Source: Nymphaea colorata (Eukaryota; Streptophyta; Magnoliopsida; Nymphaeales; Nymphaeaceae). From it: a stretch of 64,000 nt of DNA. Of this stretch, positions 50,461 to 62,749 are shown piece after piece. Within the stretch, counting starts at the first letter, position 1, and every line of letters begins with the position of its first letter. The stretch spans positions 12,069,672-12,133,671 of the forward strand of contig NC_045144.1 in the NCBI RefSeq assembly GCF_008831285.2. Reading direction: 5' to 3'. The notes under the pieces are model-generated. The model was not told the DNA's origin, ran no database searches, and saw nothing but the letters and a program-made list of their open reading frames with translations. A program made the translations under genes and the position numbers.

Positions 50461-52565
50461 TTAGCAATACCGTACAAGATTCATAGGGTCGCCATATTGT
50501 TTTATCCAATCACCAGCACAAACTAATTCTTCCACTGTCTTTGGACTCAATGAACTCCTACATTCATCCACAATTCGACCTCCAGTACTAAAAGCAGATT
50601 CAGAGGCAACTGTGGTAATAGGAATACATAATATGTCTTGTGCCATATGTAATAAAATGAGGTATTTAGTTCTTTATCTTTCCACCAAATCAATATATCA
50701 AATGAATCATAAGCGGTAGCATCACATTTCAGCAATCCATCTTCTAAATATATATCAAGATCAGGCTTTGGAGTTTGAAAAGGAACATTGTTTGCTTTGC
50801 TTAAAAAGCTAAAAAAATCTTACACTAGATCTATTGGAGTTGTTAGATGATGAGTCAGTTCATTTCATAAAAGTAGTAGCATCACATTCAACATCTTTAT
50901 TTACACCTTCAATTTTTTCAACGTAGCTGTTATAAAGCTCTTGCATTGTATTTCTTACTAATGTCATCTGATATTCTTTTTCTTCTATTTGACTAAAAGT
51001 CTTTGAAAAGACAGTTTGTTAACCTAAACTTTATCCTTAGATCTAATATGGAAGCAGTAGTCATCAATATGTTGCAAGAACTCCAATACTTATCAAACTT
51101 TTCTTTCATTTTGGATGTCATTCTCTTCATAAAGCTACACTCATTTACAACTTCTTGTAATAATTCTTGAACCCCCCAAATTTCCAAGAAAAATAGGTTT
51201 GTTGTAGGATACTTGGATCCTGAAAAAAGCACATAAACATTATAAAATGCTTCAAGAAAAGTACGTATTTTTTGTACACTCTCCCATTCATCTACATCCA
51301 GCAACCAAGTAAAACTAGCATCTTCCATAACATATCTATCAAAAATATGTTTGTACATAAGTGCAACTTTCAACATCAAATAAGTAGAATTCCATCGAGT
51401 TGCAACATCTAGAACCAACTTCTTTTGACCACGAATTTTAAATTCATCTACTATAACTTGAAAGTTGTGAAGTCTTGATGGAGAACATTTTATATATTTG
51501 ACTGCCTCTCTAATCTTACCAAGTTCATCTCTAATAGCAAACAAACCATCTTGCACCATTAGATTTATAATACGTGCACAACAATGGACATGAAAAAATT
51601 TATTGCCTTGGTATAGATTTACACCAGTTTTCTCTAAAATTTCTTTCAATGTTCTTACAAGAACATCATTAGAAGAAGCATTGTCAACCGTAATGGAGAT
51701 GATCTTCTTTTTTATTTCCCATTCTTGAAGATTTTTAACAATTACATTTGCTAGATTCTTCCCAATATGAGGTGGTTCGACTTGGTTAAAACCAATTATA
51801 TGCTTCCGAAGTGTCCAAGCATGATCTATGAAGTGAGTTGTAATGGAAATATACCCAATTTGTTGGTTAGACATCCACATATCTATTGTCAAAGCAATGG
51901 ATGTAACACCTTTAAAATATTCCTTCAACTTTTTCTTTCTACCTCATATAATTTTGTGACATCTCTTTTTACTATTGTCCTTGAAATGAATACCCAATTT
52001 GGAAAAGCAAGTTTCATTAAAAATCTAAACCAACAATGTTCAACCATATTGAATGCATACTCATGACAAACTACCATCTTCGCTATTATCTCTCTTATTT
52101 TTTTGGGTCAAGTTTGGCACTCTTACTCATTGATTCCTTTGTAAGGCTTGAAGCTTCACTAATCCCAAAGTTCAAAGTATTTTGCCTCATATTACTAGGA
52201 CGCATAAGACACTTATGTCTTTTCATCGATGATGTACTCCCTCCTTCACTTATAACAAATGTTGTTTTGCAATACTTGCATCTACCTTTTTTAACATCAC
52301 CCATAGTTACTTCTTCAAAATCATTCCAAACTGAAGAAGTCTTTGCCCTTTGCCTTTTCGTACCACTATTAAGCATTACTTCGCCAACTTTATCCATGCT
52401 TACATCTTTATTTTCAACAGACTTCGAATAAGTAGGATCTAAATTGTCATCAGCTATAGACTGTTGTGTAGAAGTTCCTACATTAGGTGGTTCTGTTGAA
52501 CCTGCTCCTGAACTGCATAGTACTTATTTGTCTTTACTTGTAGTATTTTCTTTTGGAGAAGACAT
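50461..52565 (-). pseudogene. hAT transposase, BED-type (RICESLEEPER/DAYSLEEPER-like)
   Basis: A start ATG at 52565 is followed 14 codons later by a stop; a downstream ATG lies at 52397. A BED zinc finger reads SSVWNDFEEV, CKYCKTTFVI, SSMKRHKC (52330-52180). A 311-codon frame (51928-50993) carries the DDE core: ALTIDMWMSNQQIGYISITT, ITVDNASSND, HVHCCARIINLMVQDGL and LDVATRWNSTYLML. The C-terminal dimerisation block is DILCIPITTVASESAFSTGG (near 50640-50580). At least three frame changes break it: in an A7 run near 52095, in an A-rich run near 51935, and near 50660. The catalytic-core blocks are intact in sequence, so it decayed late. It sits directly upstream of the ACLA and kinesin fragments. 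Confidence 0.93.
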
Positions 52566-55240
52566 TCTTCTTTTGTAGAGAAAAGGACTAATCTGTAATA
52601 CAATAATTACCTCAAGTTATATAGTGCATTTTTTTAATATACAATGCTTCTTTCTTAAAAACAAATTATACAGATAAACAGGTCCACTCTACATATAAAC
52701 ATGCACAATAACCAACCATTCTCTATATTGATACACAAGTAGGTATTTAAGAAACAAAAAGGAAAAAAGGGATAAGTATTTAGCTACTTTGCCAAGGTAA
52801 TTTCTTATTTCTCAAACTATAGCAAATAACTCAAGAATGATATGATGTAAATGACTTCAATCAAGATAACAAAGGGTTGTTGACCAGATTTTCATAAAAA
52901 AGCATCACATTGGAGAATGAATAAATCCAATCGTAAATGTGACCAGATTTTCAACCTCTCTCTCCCTCACACACATAGAAACAATGCTCACTGCCCTGTT
53001 CCCTTCATGTAATTTACAGAGAAGGAATAGTTGGGAAGAGGAGAGGGAGATACAACCCACTCTGGACAATCAGTATAAAAAGAACACCTCCAATAAATTT
53101 CAATTATCATGGCTGGTTTTAAATAAAACAAGCAGTATAAAAATAATAACTTTTCAGCTGTCAGTCTTATTTTTATTTTTAATATTAACCTTTTTCCAAT
53201 AGATAGGAGGTTATAGAAACTTGTGAAATGGTCATCTCTAATTGACAAGCTGCAGAAGTTACAAAATCACAACATGTTGTAATGTTCCACATGATAAAAA
53301 AAACATACATAGTAAAAGGGGAATAGAAGTTACAAAATCACAACTTGTTGTAATGTTACCAATTATCAAATCAGTAGAAGGCTCCTTGTTCCTCAATTGT
53401 ATTTGTTGTAGCACAAAACGTCCAGGCAAGCAATAGTTATGAAGTGGACTGAAAAATAAGAAGACAAATTCAATCCAATTATTTCAAGTTTTCAATAAAC
53501 ATGGATTAAGGAAAACCATGATGTCCAATTTAAACAACGAGGGACCTTAAGTTATACAGTCTGCCATTGGAAATGGAAGACTAAACTTGACAACCTTTCA
53601 CTGAACAGAATAGATGATGATCATCCCACTAAACAGAAGTTACAAACAGATTGCTAAACCAACCATGCATTATGTGATCAAAATGTCACTGCCTAGGGTG
53701 AAGACCTTATCAAGTAGCATAAGTCACAAGGTGTATCAAATTTCTTGAAGGACAGATAGTGAATCCAGGTGCAACATAATAACTTACTGATGGAATAATC
53801 CCATTCTTCTAAATAGTAGATAAAACCCCCAGGAGCTGTATGATTGCATGCAAAACAAAAGTTGGTATTTACCAAATTTTACCTCATGCACTTTGACTTC
53901 ATCAAACAAAGAGGTTCATATCTAATTTGTGCAGAACTTTTGCCAAAGAATTCATTTTGTCCTAGAAAAGGAACAAAAAATTGACTTTCAAAAGGAGGGA
54001 ATGCCCAAGGAGAAAGCTTTTTCCGACAATTAAATGGGCTGTAGAAACTGGAAAACCTATAATCAACCCATTGAAGACCACCAAACTTAAAATACGTGAA
54101 CTTTAGTATGTAATTTCAAACTCGTAAGTCTTAACAAATATGAAGTTTCCTGGCTTAACAAAGTGAACATTTTCTGGAGAAGACAACTTCATCTAGAATC
54201 GAACATGAATATTGCAACAAGTGAGACAGATTGAAAATTTTGCTGATTCTTCGTTTCCAATTTTGCATTCCATATCAACCTCATCATTGCTAAGTTGCTA
54301 AGGTTGCCACGTCATGAAGTGTACTGGGTTCTAACAAGGATAGAAAGAATCCAGAAAATGACCACTGGCTTGAAAATTTTAACATTTAAGAGACCAAAAA
54401 GAGTAGGCAATATGGCTCAAGGGAGTGGAGAGATGACCCCATAAATTCAAAGTTTCAAACTAGAAAAATACTTCAGATGTTATACATATTAATACTATAG
54501 TAACCATGCATTTTTTATGCATAAGTGAAATGCATAGAAAACAATAGTTGGAATAAAGATGATAAGAAAAGTTATTGGTCACTTAAAAGATTGACCTGAG
54601 AAACAGAGACACAGGGACCTAACCAAGACTTCTAATTTACATCAACAACAACGGTTCTAGAGAAGACTAAGTGTGTGAACCAGAGCAAAAGAAAAACCAA
54701 CAAAGATTAGGCAAGCATTTATTTTTTTCAACAAAGAAGACAGTCTAAAATACATAAAAAAGAAAATAAACTAAATGCTTGCATGACACTTTTACATTTA
54801 TTGTGCATGAAAACTTAACAGCAACTGGGAATAAGATGTGATGATGAATAGATGGAAATTCCAGATTGAAGAACCAGAAGAACTCATAAAATTGTCAAGT
54901 TGTCAGTCATGGTGAAGAAAAGGGAAAGCATTAAACAGTACCAAAAAAGTGGCAGACAGAAAGGAACCACTTCAATTAGTTATAGTTATACCCAAACAAG
55001 AAAACCTTTTGGCGCTGATACTTGGAACCTACAAATTGTGGATAGCCATACAAGCATAGCAAATAACAGTAAAAATAAAACATCATTAACGAAAGAGAGA
55101 GAGCAGTTGGAAGACAGCAAGAGGTCTGGTCGTCGTGGTCGACAGAAGAGGGAAGACAGCAAGAGAGAGAGTAGATGAGAAGAAGGAAGAGTGAACGGAA
55201 AGAAGGAAGGCTGGTGAAGACCGACAAGAGAAAAAAGTTT
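52566..55240. other. Unassigned AT-rich stretch with a short repeat pair
   Basis: No family-level coding signal was found on either strand. A 32-bp unit (AGAAGTTACAAAATCACAAC, then TTGTTGTAATGTT) occurs at 53254 and 53325, 71 bp apart, with an ACAACATGTTGT palindrome in the first copy. Bases 55085-55215 are purine-rich with GACAGCAAGAG repeated. The missing 5' exons of the kinesin are not here. Confidence 0.4.
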
Positions 55241-55425
55241 TTAACCTAAACTGGTGAACCGGTTTCGCGAACCGGTTTATCCAAATTAATTGATTTAATA
55301 TAACAAATCGAGTCGAGTTTAAATGAGTCAAGGTCTTGCAACTCGAACTCGACTCGTTTCTTGATTCGAGTTTAACTTCCAGCTCGAACTCGACTCGTTT
55401 ATAAATGAGTCGAGCTTCATAAGTG
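55241..55425. repeat. CGAGCTCGACTCG-rich cluster, right
   Basis: A GGTGAACCGGTTTCGCGAAC palindromic stretch (55243-55275) is followed by repeated AACTCGAACTCGACTCGTTT (55338 and 55381) and AATGAGTC(G/A)AG words in both orientations. It resembles the 48303-48420 cluster and may be the other end of the same repeat-bounded block. Confidence 0.75.
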
Positions 55426-55600
55426 CAAGACACAATTTATACTTGCTACCAGGCAAGGGACGTTGTCATACCTGATGCGCACTTCCATGAACACAAAAAT
55501 CACTCAGGCTCTAGATCCTATAGCTCAAGGTTAGCTTGATGCTCCTGGTCCACCTGCAAAAGCTCAAAACAATAAGTTATCCACATCAATGTTGTAAAAG

Positions 55601-58600
55601 GTGTAGCATAATGCGTATTGGTCGGGCCGACCAATATGCTGTATCATAACGTATCGCAAACGTAGCGTAACGTATCGTAAAATTAATTTTTAAAAAATAT
55701 TAAAAACCAAAAAAATAAAACAAATCATAAAAATTCCTAAAAATAAGCAAAATTTATAAAAAAACAAGAAAATGTATTTAAAGAACATTCATGTATATGA
55801 ACAACAGATTCGAAAACATGAAATCAGAGATTCATAATAAGCATCAGTCTGAGCCTCTTACAACTTAGATTACATCATAATTCATAAATTCAAAATATAT
55901 CATTATCATCTTTCATGATTCAACGATAATCCTCATCATCTACAACATCATTTTCATTTTCTTCATTAATTGCTTCTATCACCTCTATTTGAATGTCATC
56001 AACAGTCCATTGCTCTCCACCCTCTCCTTCAAAAATCTCTACTACGCCTTCAATGTTCAAAAGATCAAGATCGTCCTCATCAAGGATTGCAAATGGTTCT
56101 TTTTCAACCCAAGAATCTATACATCAAAAGTATCATGGCTGATAGGATCAAATTGAGTGTGATGCTTCCTCATAGATGCTGCTTCTATTTTCCTAAAGTG
56201 TAACAAGAGAAAAAATTAACAAATTGTTAAAGATTAAAATATATATTAGAATTGGCTATTTTGCATAACAAATGTATTTAATTTACCTGTCTCAACTTCA
56301 TATTATAACAAACGTAAACATGGTCATTCAACCTTTTATGTTCCAGCCTATTTTCTTTTTACTGTGGATGTGCTAAAGTACACTCCAATTTCTTCACATC
56401 CAATTGCATTGCATGTTTGGCTGAGGATTCTAATTGCAAGCTTCTTTAGTTCTAGGCAATCAAGCTTAAACCTGCTCCACCACAAATCTAATAACAGATG
56501 GAAAGTAAATATGAAAAAGTAAATATATGAGAAGGTAGAAAGTAGAAACAACAAATAAAATAACAATAAAAAAGTAGACAAGATGAAGTCCCTTTTTCTA
56601 ATACATGGACACAAAGATGGCCTGCATCAAATTGTTGTGTCTCTCCCCATGTTAACATAACAAGTATCATATTTGTTGATCGACGCAGATAGCTTCTTGT
56701 TCTCTATAATCACTTACCAATATCTCAATACAATCCACCATGCCATAATCGACCTCTCTGTCCTTCTTAAAAGTGGGAAGATATCTAATAGCAGGATTTA
56801 GGTAGTACACTGCTACATGAAGTGGGCGATGAAGTTGTCTAGACCACGTTTCATGTATAAACTTCTATATAGGCATGTACAGCTTCTTTTTTCCTTTCAG
56901 ATTATCTCTAATGGCCTCCTTTGCTCTGTCCATAGGCTCATGTAAATATCCAATAGAACATCTGTCTTTATTGTCAACCAATCTAAGGACTTCCACTTGA
57001 GATACACATATCTTCAATAAGTTTACACATGATCCCCAAAAGTCAGCATTGAATATTGTATCCACAGCTGTCGTGGCTTTTCTTTATAGCCATGTAGATG
57101 TGCAGCCCAATCATCACTTGAAAACATCTGCCTGAGAGGATTTCTTTGCTTGACTATACCCTCCACAGTCAAAACATTTGTAGCAAACCGTGTTTGTGCA
57201 AGTTAAATCAATTCAGCCTCATTTGTGAAATTTCTCATCAAATTCAAGACATAAGCATGAGTATAAATAAACTTCATGATTTCTTGGCATCTTTGAACTA
57301 TCCACTTCATATCATCTCTTTCACCAATATCCTAAAGCATTATATTTAAATAGTGAGCAGCACATGGGCTCCAATAAAATGTCCAATATCGTGTTGCTAA
57401 CATTTCACCTGTAGCTTTATAATTTACTGCATTATTAGTCACAAATTGCACAACATTCTGAGGTCCAGTTCCTTGTATAACTTTATCAAAAATCTCACAC
57501 AAAACATCAGTAGTTTTAGGAATATCAGACAAATCAATAGATTTAGAACATTGTACCTAAGGTATACAAGGAAGTTTACCAATGTTCTGTTCTTGATGTT
57601 TGTCCACCCATTTTCCATTACATTGCACCTTGTGTTTTTTCAGCTCAATTTTAGTTGATCACAATATGCCTTGAAATCTTTAATTTCATTATTAAGAATT
57701 CTACCTTGCAATTTATGAAAAGAGGGCATTTTATACCCTTGGCCTACATAAGCGATCGCTTCTGCTATAGGCTGAAAATGAAAAGAGTTTATTGCATTAA
57801 AGGGAATGGATGCGTCATAAAACCACCTTGCTATCGTATCATCTACTGTGTCAACAATATCCTTTGAACACATGGTTGTGTGAATCTCAAGCCCAGAACC
57901 ATCGACAGTATAAGTGGGAAAAAAATCTTGGTCGACCCAAACCCAATACTCAACCAGGTACTCTACCACCACCAGTTCCAATAATACGACCATGACTCCT
58001 GCCACGTCCTCGCAAAATTGTACTTGCACCTCTTCTTTTTTCTGGTTGTAGTTGAAGAACCACCTCTATGCATGATGCATTTCCCTTTAGCTATTCCTAA
58101 ATTGACACCAACATCTTCTTCTTTGAGCTCATCATCTTCACCTACGCTTCCTTCCTCTTCATATGGGTCCTCATATCCTACACCTGCCTCATGCATTTCC
58201 TCTTCAATCCTATTTGCTTTCATGACATTAATAAACTCCAAACATTGGTGCTTGACATAGGGTGGCAATGGATTCTTTTGGGAGCCAGTGCATTTAGCCA
58301 CATCGTTGTGTGTACCAGCTATATGGTGTTTAAAGCGAGAGATCCCTCCTGATATGATTTGCTTACAAAAATTACACGTAACTTTTAACTTATCTTTGGG
58401 ATTCACCCTAGTACACCACTACCATGCAGAGTCTCACATTATATCTTCACAAAACAAGTAAAAGCATACAATTAACTATAGGAAATAAGAGAAATGAATG
58501 ATTCAACAGTAAAAATGAGTTATTTTTTAGCTTATTGGTGTTAGATACCAAAAAACCCTCTTTCTCCAAGCTTCTCACCGTTCCCACTGCGAGAAAGCTT

Positions 58601-58880
58601 CTTCACCGGCTACTTGACTCTCCCAAATTGGTGAATCCTAAGTGTTTTTTTATGAAAATGGGCAAAATCTCTCCCTCCCATGTCTCTTGCAGTATTTAGA
58701 AACAACAAAAGAGAAAGAGAGAGGAGCGTAGATCTTTAAAACATAATGCAAAAAGGGGCCATTAGGCCCCTTTTTATGTTTTTTTTTTTTGTATCGTATG
58801 ATACGAGAGTGTATCACTCGTATCGTACGATACGAGCAATACGCTTACGATACACAAGCGTATCGTGCAGTCGGATATCA
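55601..58880 (-). mobile_element. hAT-type DNA transposon with terminal inverted repeats
   Basis: A 24-bp sequence at 55601-55624 (GTGTAGCATAATGCGTATTG, then GTCG) matches, inverted, 58833-58855 (CGAGCAATACGCTTACGATA, then CAC). Both ends continue into TATCGTACGATACG-type palindromic words (55640-55685, 58790-58865). The pair encloses the broken transposase at 56280-58406. An 8-bp target duplication is not obvious, partly because the right end lies in a later tandem duplication. Confidence 0.7.
56280..58406 (-). pseudogene. hAT transposase with BED finger and DUF659, broken
   Basis: The minus strand opens with a BED finger, VTCNFCKQIISGGISRFKHH plus GTH (58380-58300), then an acidic linker. 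Next come the DUF659 region IARWFYDASIPFNAINS (57820-57770) and GYKMPSFHKL, VVQFVTNNAVNYKATGEML and SPCAAHYLNIML (57460-57340), and VLRLVDNKDRC with GYLHEPMDRAKEAI (56990-56910). Last is the hAT dimerisation block, LAIRILSQTCNAIGCE (56440-56385), then RLEHKRLNDHVYVCYNMKLR (56345-56290). Frame changes separate these. This family differs from the hAT elements at 3-5 kb and 50-52 kb. Confidence 0.9.
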
Positions 58881-59461
58881 TTCTAGAAGGTGGTATATAA
58901 TATGGACCTCAGTCTGCTCGGCAGTGAGAAAAAATAAGGCTTGAGGCACCTTGGAAAGAGTGAGCTCATATGACCAACTGAGGCTCTATTGTTGGTCAGG
59001 TATGCTATGTCTTAAGTAGCCTGCTCTTCTTCGAAGCACTAGATAAGAATCTACAATGCACTAGAATCTCTCCCCCCATGTCTTGCAGTATTTAGAAACA
59101 ACAAAAGAGAAAGAGAGAGGAGCGTAGATCTTTAAAACATAATGCAAAAAGGGGCCATTGGGCCCCTTTTTATGTTTTTTTTTCTGTATCGTATGATACG
59201 AGAGTGTATCACTCGTATCGTACGATACGGGCAATACGCTTACGATACACAAGCGTATCGTGCAGTCGGATATCATTCTAGAAGGTGGTATATAATATGG
59301 ACCTCAGTCTGCTCGGCAGTGAGAAAAAATAAGGCTTGAGGCACCTTGGAAAGAGTGAGCTCATATAACCAACTGAGGCTCTATTGTTGGTCAGGTATGC
59401 TATGTCTTAAGTAGCCTGCTCTTCTTCGAAGCACTAGATAAGAATCTACAACGCACTAGAA
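58666..59461. repeat. 395-bp tandem duplication spanning a transposon end
   Basis: Two nearly identical units (about 58666-59065 and 59065-59461) run from TCTCTCCC..CCCATGTCT to CACTAGAAT. The few visible differences are T-run length, AGG/GGG near the GGGGCCATT hairpin, GAGCAAT/GGGCAAT, ATGACC/ATAACC and AATGCAC/AACGCAC. The unit contains the right end of the hAT element and about 190 bp of flanking DNA. The low divergence makes it one of the youngest events in the window, younger than the hAT insertion. Confidence 0.96.
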
Positions 59462-61800
59462 TGCCCTTGTTGACGATCCTTTACTCTAACAACATCTAGG
59501 GTTCCTCGAACAATGTGATCTCACACCGAGTAAAGCCTTAACCCTTCCTCTTAATAATACTACAAAATGACATGCGTAGCTTGCTGGTGGTGTAATACAA
59601 ATGTAACAACTAACACTAACTATTCTCTTTCTCCACGTTAGGGATCAAGTTTTGGTTGAATCTGCACCAATTCTCAAAGCAAAGGTTTAGAGAGATCCTT
59701 TTCCATCTCGGGACAGGGTGAAAGCAAACATAGGACACCACCACTATAGTGCGCTGCTACATCAAGTTATAAGAAAGCATCACTATTGACTGCTATTGAT
59801 TGAGACTTTTGAATGGTTGTCACCCAGTGTAATTGAGAAGTCAATGTATCGCCCCCTTGGAAGTTCTAGTTAAGAGGACTCCTCATGTACTTAAAAGTAC
59901 ATTTTGCGCAACAGCCCTTCTCATCTGATAAAAAAGGAAGCTTTGTTCCCATCTTACCTGGGATCGCAAATCCCTTTTTTGTCTATGAGAGCTGGGGTTT
60001 CCTTCGGAATCTAATAACATGCTTCTGCTTGCCGCTGGTGCACCTCTCCTAACTATTGCCCATTTATTCTGGAATAATCCTTTTAGGAGGGACAATTCTA
60101 CATATTTCTGCCAAATCATTCCATTATTAAGTACGGTTCACCATAGGGCAAAGCACACACTCGCAAAGCGAATCGACGAGCTTTACCTTATTTAGATCAT
60201 TCAGAGGGCGATCGCGGAGTCACAAAATGAAGTTCTCTATTTATTTTAGAGGTGATGACCAGCAATGATGGTTCAAAAATGCTGAATCTTGTCTCAATCA
60301 TAATTTGTCAGGGCTATTCGGAGTCAGCTCCTTAGCTTGGGCAGTTATCGTTTGATATCTCATAAAGCAAATCAGCCCCTTGCATTGGACTGATGGTTAG
60401 AGCTGGCCCAAAAAGCACTTGGGTGCTCCACGTATGATGTAGACTTGAACCATTTCTCTTTCTTGAGTGCTTTGACTATAAGAGCGTGCAAAGCCCACAA
60501 AGCACTTGCAAGGGTTCGACTCCCGGTCTGAGCTGCCATCTCCTAAAAGGCATTTTTTTCAACACTGCACTATAGTTGCGTGATAATTAATAGACAAGGA
60601 AGAAAGATGATTCTCAAATCGATACATGCCTTGAGGACTTTTGCATTAGTTCAAATAGGTTCTTCTCGAAGTGGTCATGAGTCAGTCAAGGAAAATCAGA
60701 TAGAAGAACAGCAGGGTTGGTATACCAAATCATGAATGCGAGGAGGAGTGCAGAAGTAGGCTAACACTGATCCACACACTTACTCTTAAAATCTATTTAG
60801 GTAGGAAGCATGGTTATCAAGTCATAGATTATCAATTCGAGAAAGTGCCAAAAGATTGAATATATCTGTAGGATATTTCTTCAAACTTTTCCACACTTAC
60901 AAGGTCGAGACATACCAATTTAAATCTTAAATCTCTCATTCAGCCTATTGGTTGCATACTTCTCAATTCAACTTTTTAGTCGAGAGTCGAATGAAAATTC
61001 CAAATGTTATTTTGGTTCAATGATTCATACCTTGTTACCAGCAAGTATGATATGTGGCAATATGTATATATGTTCTTTACTTCATGGAGTTTCTTTGGCT
61101 AAATTGTCACATGCTCACACGAGTCTCCCCCCAAAGCTAATTCAAACATGGTATGCCTCATTCCTATCGATTAGAAGTGACACACTAAAATTCCAACCAT
61201 TGCTTATACTGCATACTTGTTAGCCCTATGCAGGTATGGAACTACTCAATCCGGGTCGCTACGCATGAATTTACTCAATTATATTACTAAGAGTTAAATC
61301 AAATAGTTTGACACCTATTTAGACTGTTAATGCCTTGTTGAAGCATCACCATCACAATTATGCTTCCCCATTAGAAATCCAATGATGATGTAGGACTAGG
61401 TTCACTAAGATTTATGTATAATCAATCAGTCCATCAAAGAAAGAAAATTTCTGTCATAAAATTCAACATTTCTGTCCTCAGAATTCATGTTGTCTACCCT
61501 TCACATTGCAAGTTTCGTCTTCTAACAAACCTTAAGTTTAACAATCCAAGCAACACAAGTTCCCACTCCTCACATGGAATGCAGTATTCATATGAAAGAG
61601 AACATGGATCAATTGTTTGTTAAAACAGGCCTAAATCTTTTCTAACACAATGACATCTCTATCATGTGCTACAAACACTTCAAATTTTAGTCCAACATGC
61701 TGAAAAAATAATTATCAACATTTTTAGGGCAAACATCCATTAAAGTTATGTTTGATTGGCCCTGCTCACTCCTCTTTCAGCGCTGCTAATGTATGCATCC
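59462..61800. other. Unassigned stretch, less AT-rich at 59460-60560
   Basis: No family-level protein signal was found. From 59460 to 60560 base use is more even than the neighbours and few homopolymers occur; a 78-codon minus-strand frame (59883-60119) has no known family. At 60513-60523 GGTTCGACTCC exactly matches a pol III B-box/T-loop consensus, and TGGTTAGAGCTGG (60394-60406) resembles an A box. They are 107 bp apart, too far for a normal tRNA, so no tRNA is called. From 60600 to 61800 ordinary AT-rich DNA resumes. Confidence 0.35.
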
Positions 61801-61919
61801 CTGACAGCCTCACCAAGTGCTTGTCCAGCCACCAATCACCAATGACAGTATGCTGCAGTCACTCTCAACTCCCCTATTTGTTAGAAAAATGGGGAAGTCA
61901 AATTCTCCAAGCTGCCAAT

Positions 61920-62460
61920 TAGAAAAACAACACAAGAAAAAGGATGAGAGTGAGAAAAAAAGAAAAAGAGCGATAGTGAGAGTGATAGCTAGTGGTTGGG
62001 TGAGGGAATGAGATTGAGAGAGAATGAGGTCAGACGAAAAAGGGAGAGAACTAGAGAGAGAAAGAGGGTTTAATTGATAGGAAGAGGATAGCGGGTGAGC
62101 AGTAGAGCGAGGGCGAGAACGAGGTTGTGATGGCGTGGGTGAGTAGATGAGAGTGCCAAGGTGAGAGAGAGTGCCAGGAAGATCAAGAGAGACAATAGGA
62201 GAGAGAGCAGGATGAGAGAGTGAGACAGAGTTTGAGTGATAGGGGGAAAAAAGAAGAAAAAATAGGATAGAGTGAGTGGGAGGAGGAAAGAGAGAAGGAG
62301 AAAATGAGGGCAAGTGAGTTTAGAAGAGAGAAAGAAAGACAAAGAGAGAGAGAGGGTGAGACAGAGGATGAGAGAAAAAGAGGAAATTCATGCGAAAGAG
62401 AGAGAGCAAGATAGTTAGAGGGGGAGGGGAAGAACGAGATTGAGAGGGAGGAGGGAGATT
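61920..62460. repeat. Purine-rich (GAGA-type) tract in the presumed gypsy LTR
   Basis: About 540 bp of nearly pure purine on the plus strand, with AGAGAGAG, GTGAGAGAG and GAGGATGAG words. The open frames across it on the minus strand (Ser/Leu/Phe/Pro-rich) are artefacts. It is upstream of GC-rich GAGGTAATCTCCC-type DNA and the LTR boundary at 62723, so it likely lies in the U5 or leader part of the LTR read from the minus strand. Confidence 0.85.
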
Positions 62461-62723
62461 ACCTCTCCTTCACTTACATCGCCTTTGTTACCCTCTGCCG
62501 CTACCTCCAGCAGTCACCTATAGCCTCGGCTGCCTTTCTTTCTTCCTCAGCTCCCTTCTTCTCCTCAGTTATTCTTCTTCCTAACTTCCGCCTCTTCTGA
62601 ATAGTCAAAAGACCCTCGTATTCGAGCCCTCTCTTCTCAACCCACGTGGGTGTTTTGGGTTGGTTTTTCACCCTAATCTATATCTGCCCACTACACACCA
62701 CACACAAAACATTGGGTGTTACA
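62461..62723 (-). repeat. Ty3/gypsy 3' LTR (start defined)
   Basis: On the minus strand the LTR begins TGTAACACCCAAT at 62723, immediately after the purine tract. TGTAACA starts are typical of plant chromovirus (Del/Tekay-like) LTRs. The lower-coordinate end is not defined and may lie well below 62461, beyond the purine-rich tract. Confidence 0.65.
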
Positions 62724-62743
62724 TCTTACCCCCTTTAAAGAAA
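62724..62743 (-). promoter_or_regulatory. Polypurine tract of the gypsy element
   Basis: CTTTAAAGGGGGTAAGA on the minus strand directly abuts the LTR start TGTAACACCC, the usual primer position for plus-strand DNA synthesis. Confidence 0.75.
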
Positions 62744-62749
62744 ATTTCA

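Noticed and set aside
54900-55433. Overlapping Ser/Arg-rich frames on both strands
   Set aside because: They fall on purine-rich DNA and the CGACTCG cluster; no family similarity.
60394-60523. Possible tRNA gene from A-box-like and B-box words
   Set aside because: The boxes are 107 bp apart and no acceptor stem or anticodon arm can be folded around them.
61810-62342. Long minus-strand Ser/Leu/Phe/Pro-rich open frames
   Set aside because: They lie across a purine-rich low-complexity tract; all three frames are open for compositional reasons.
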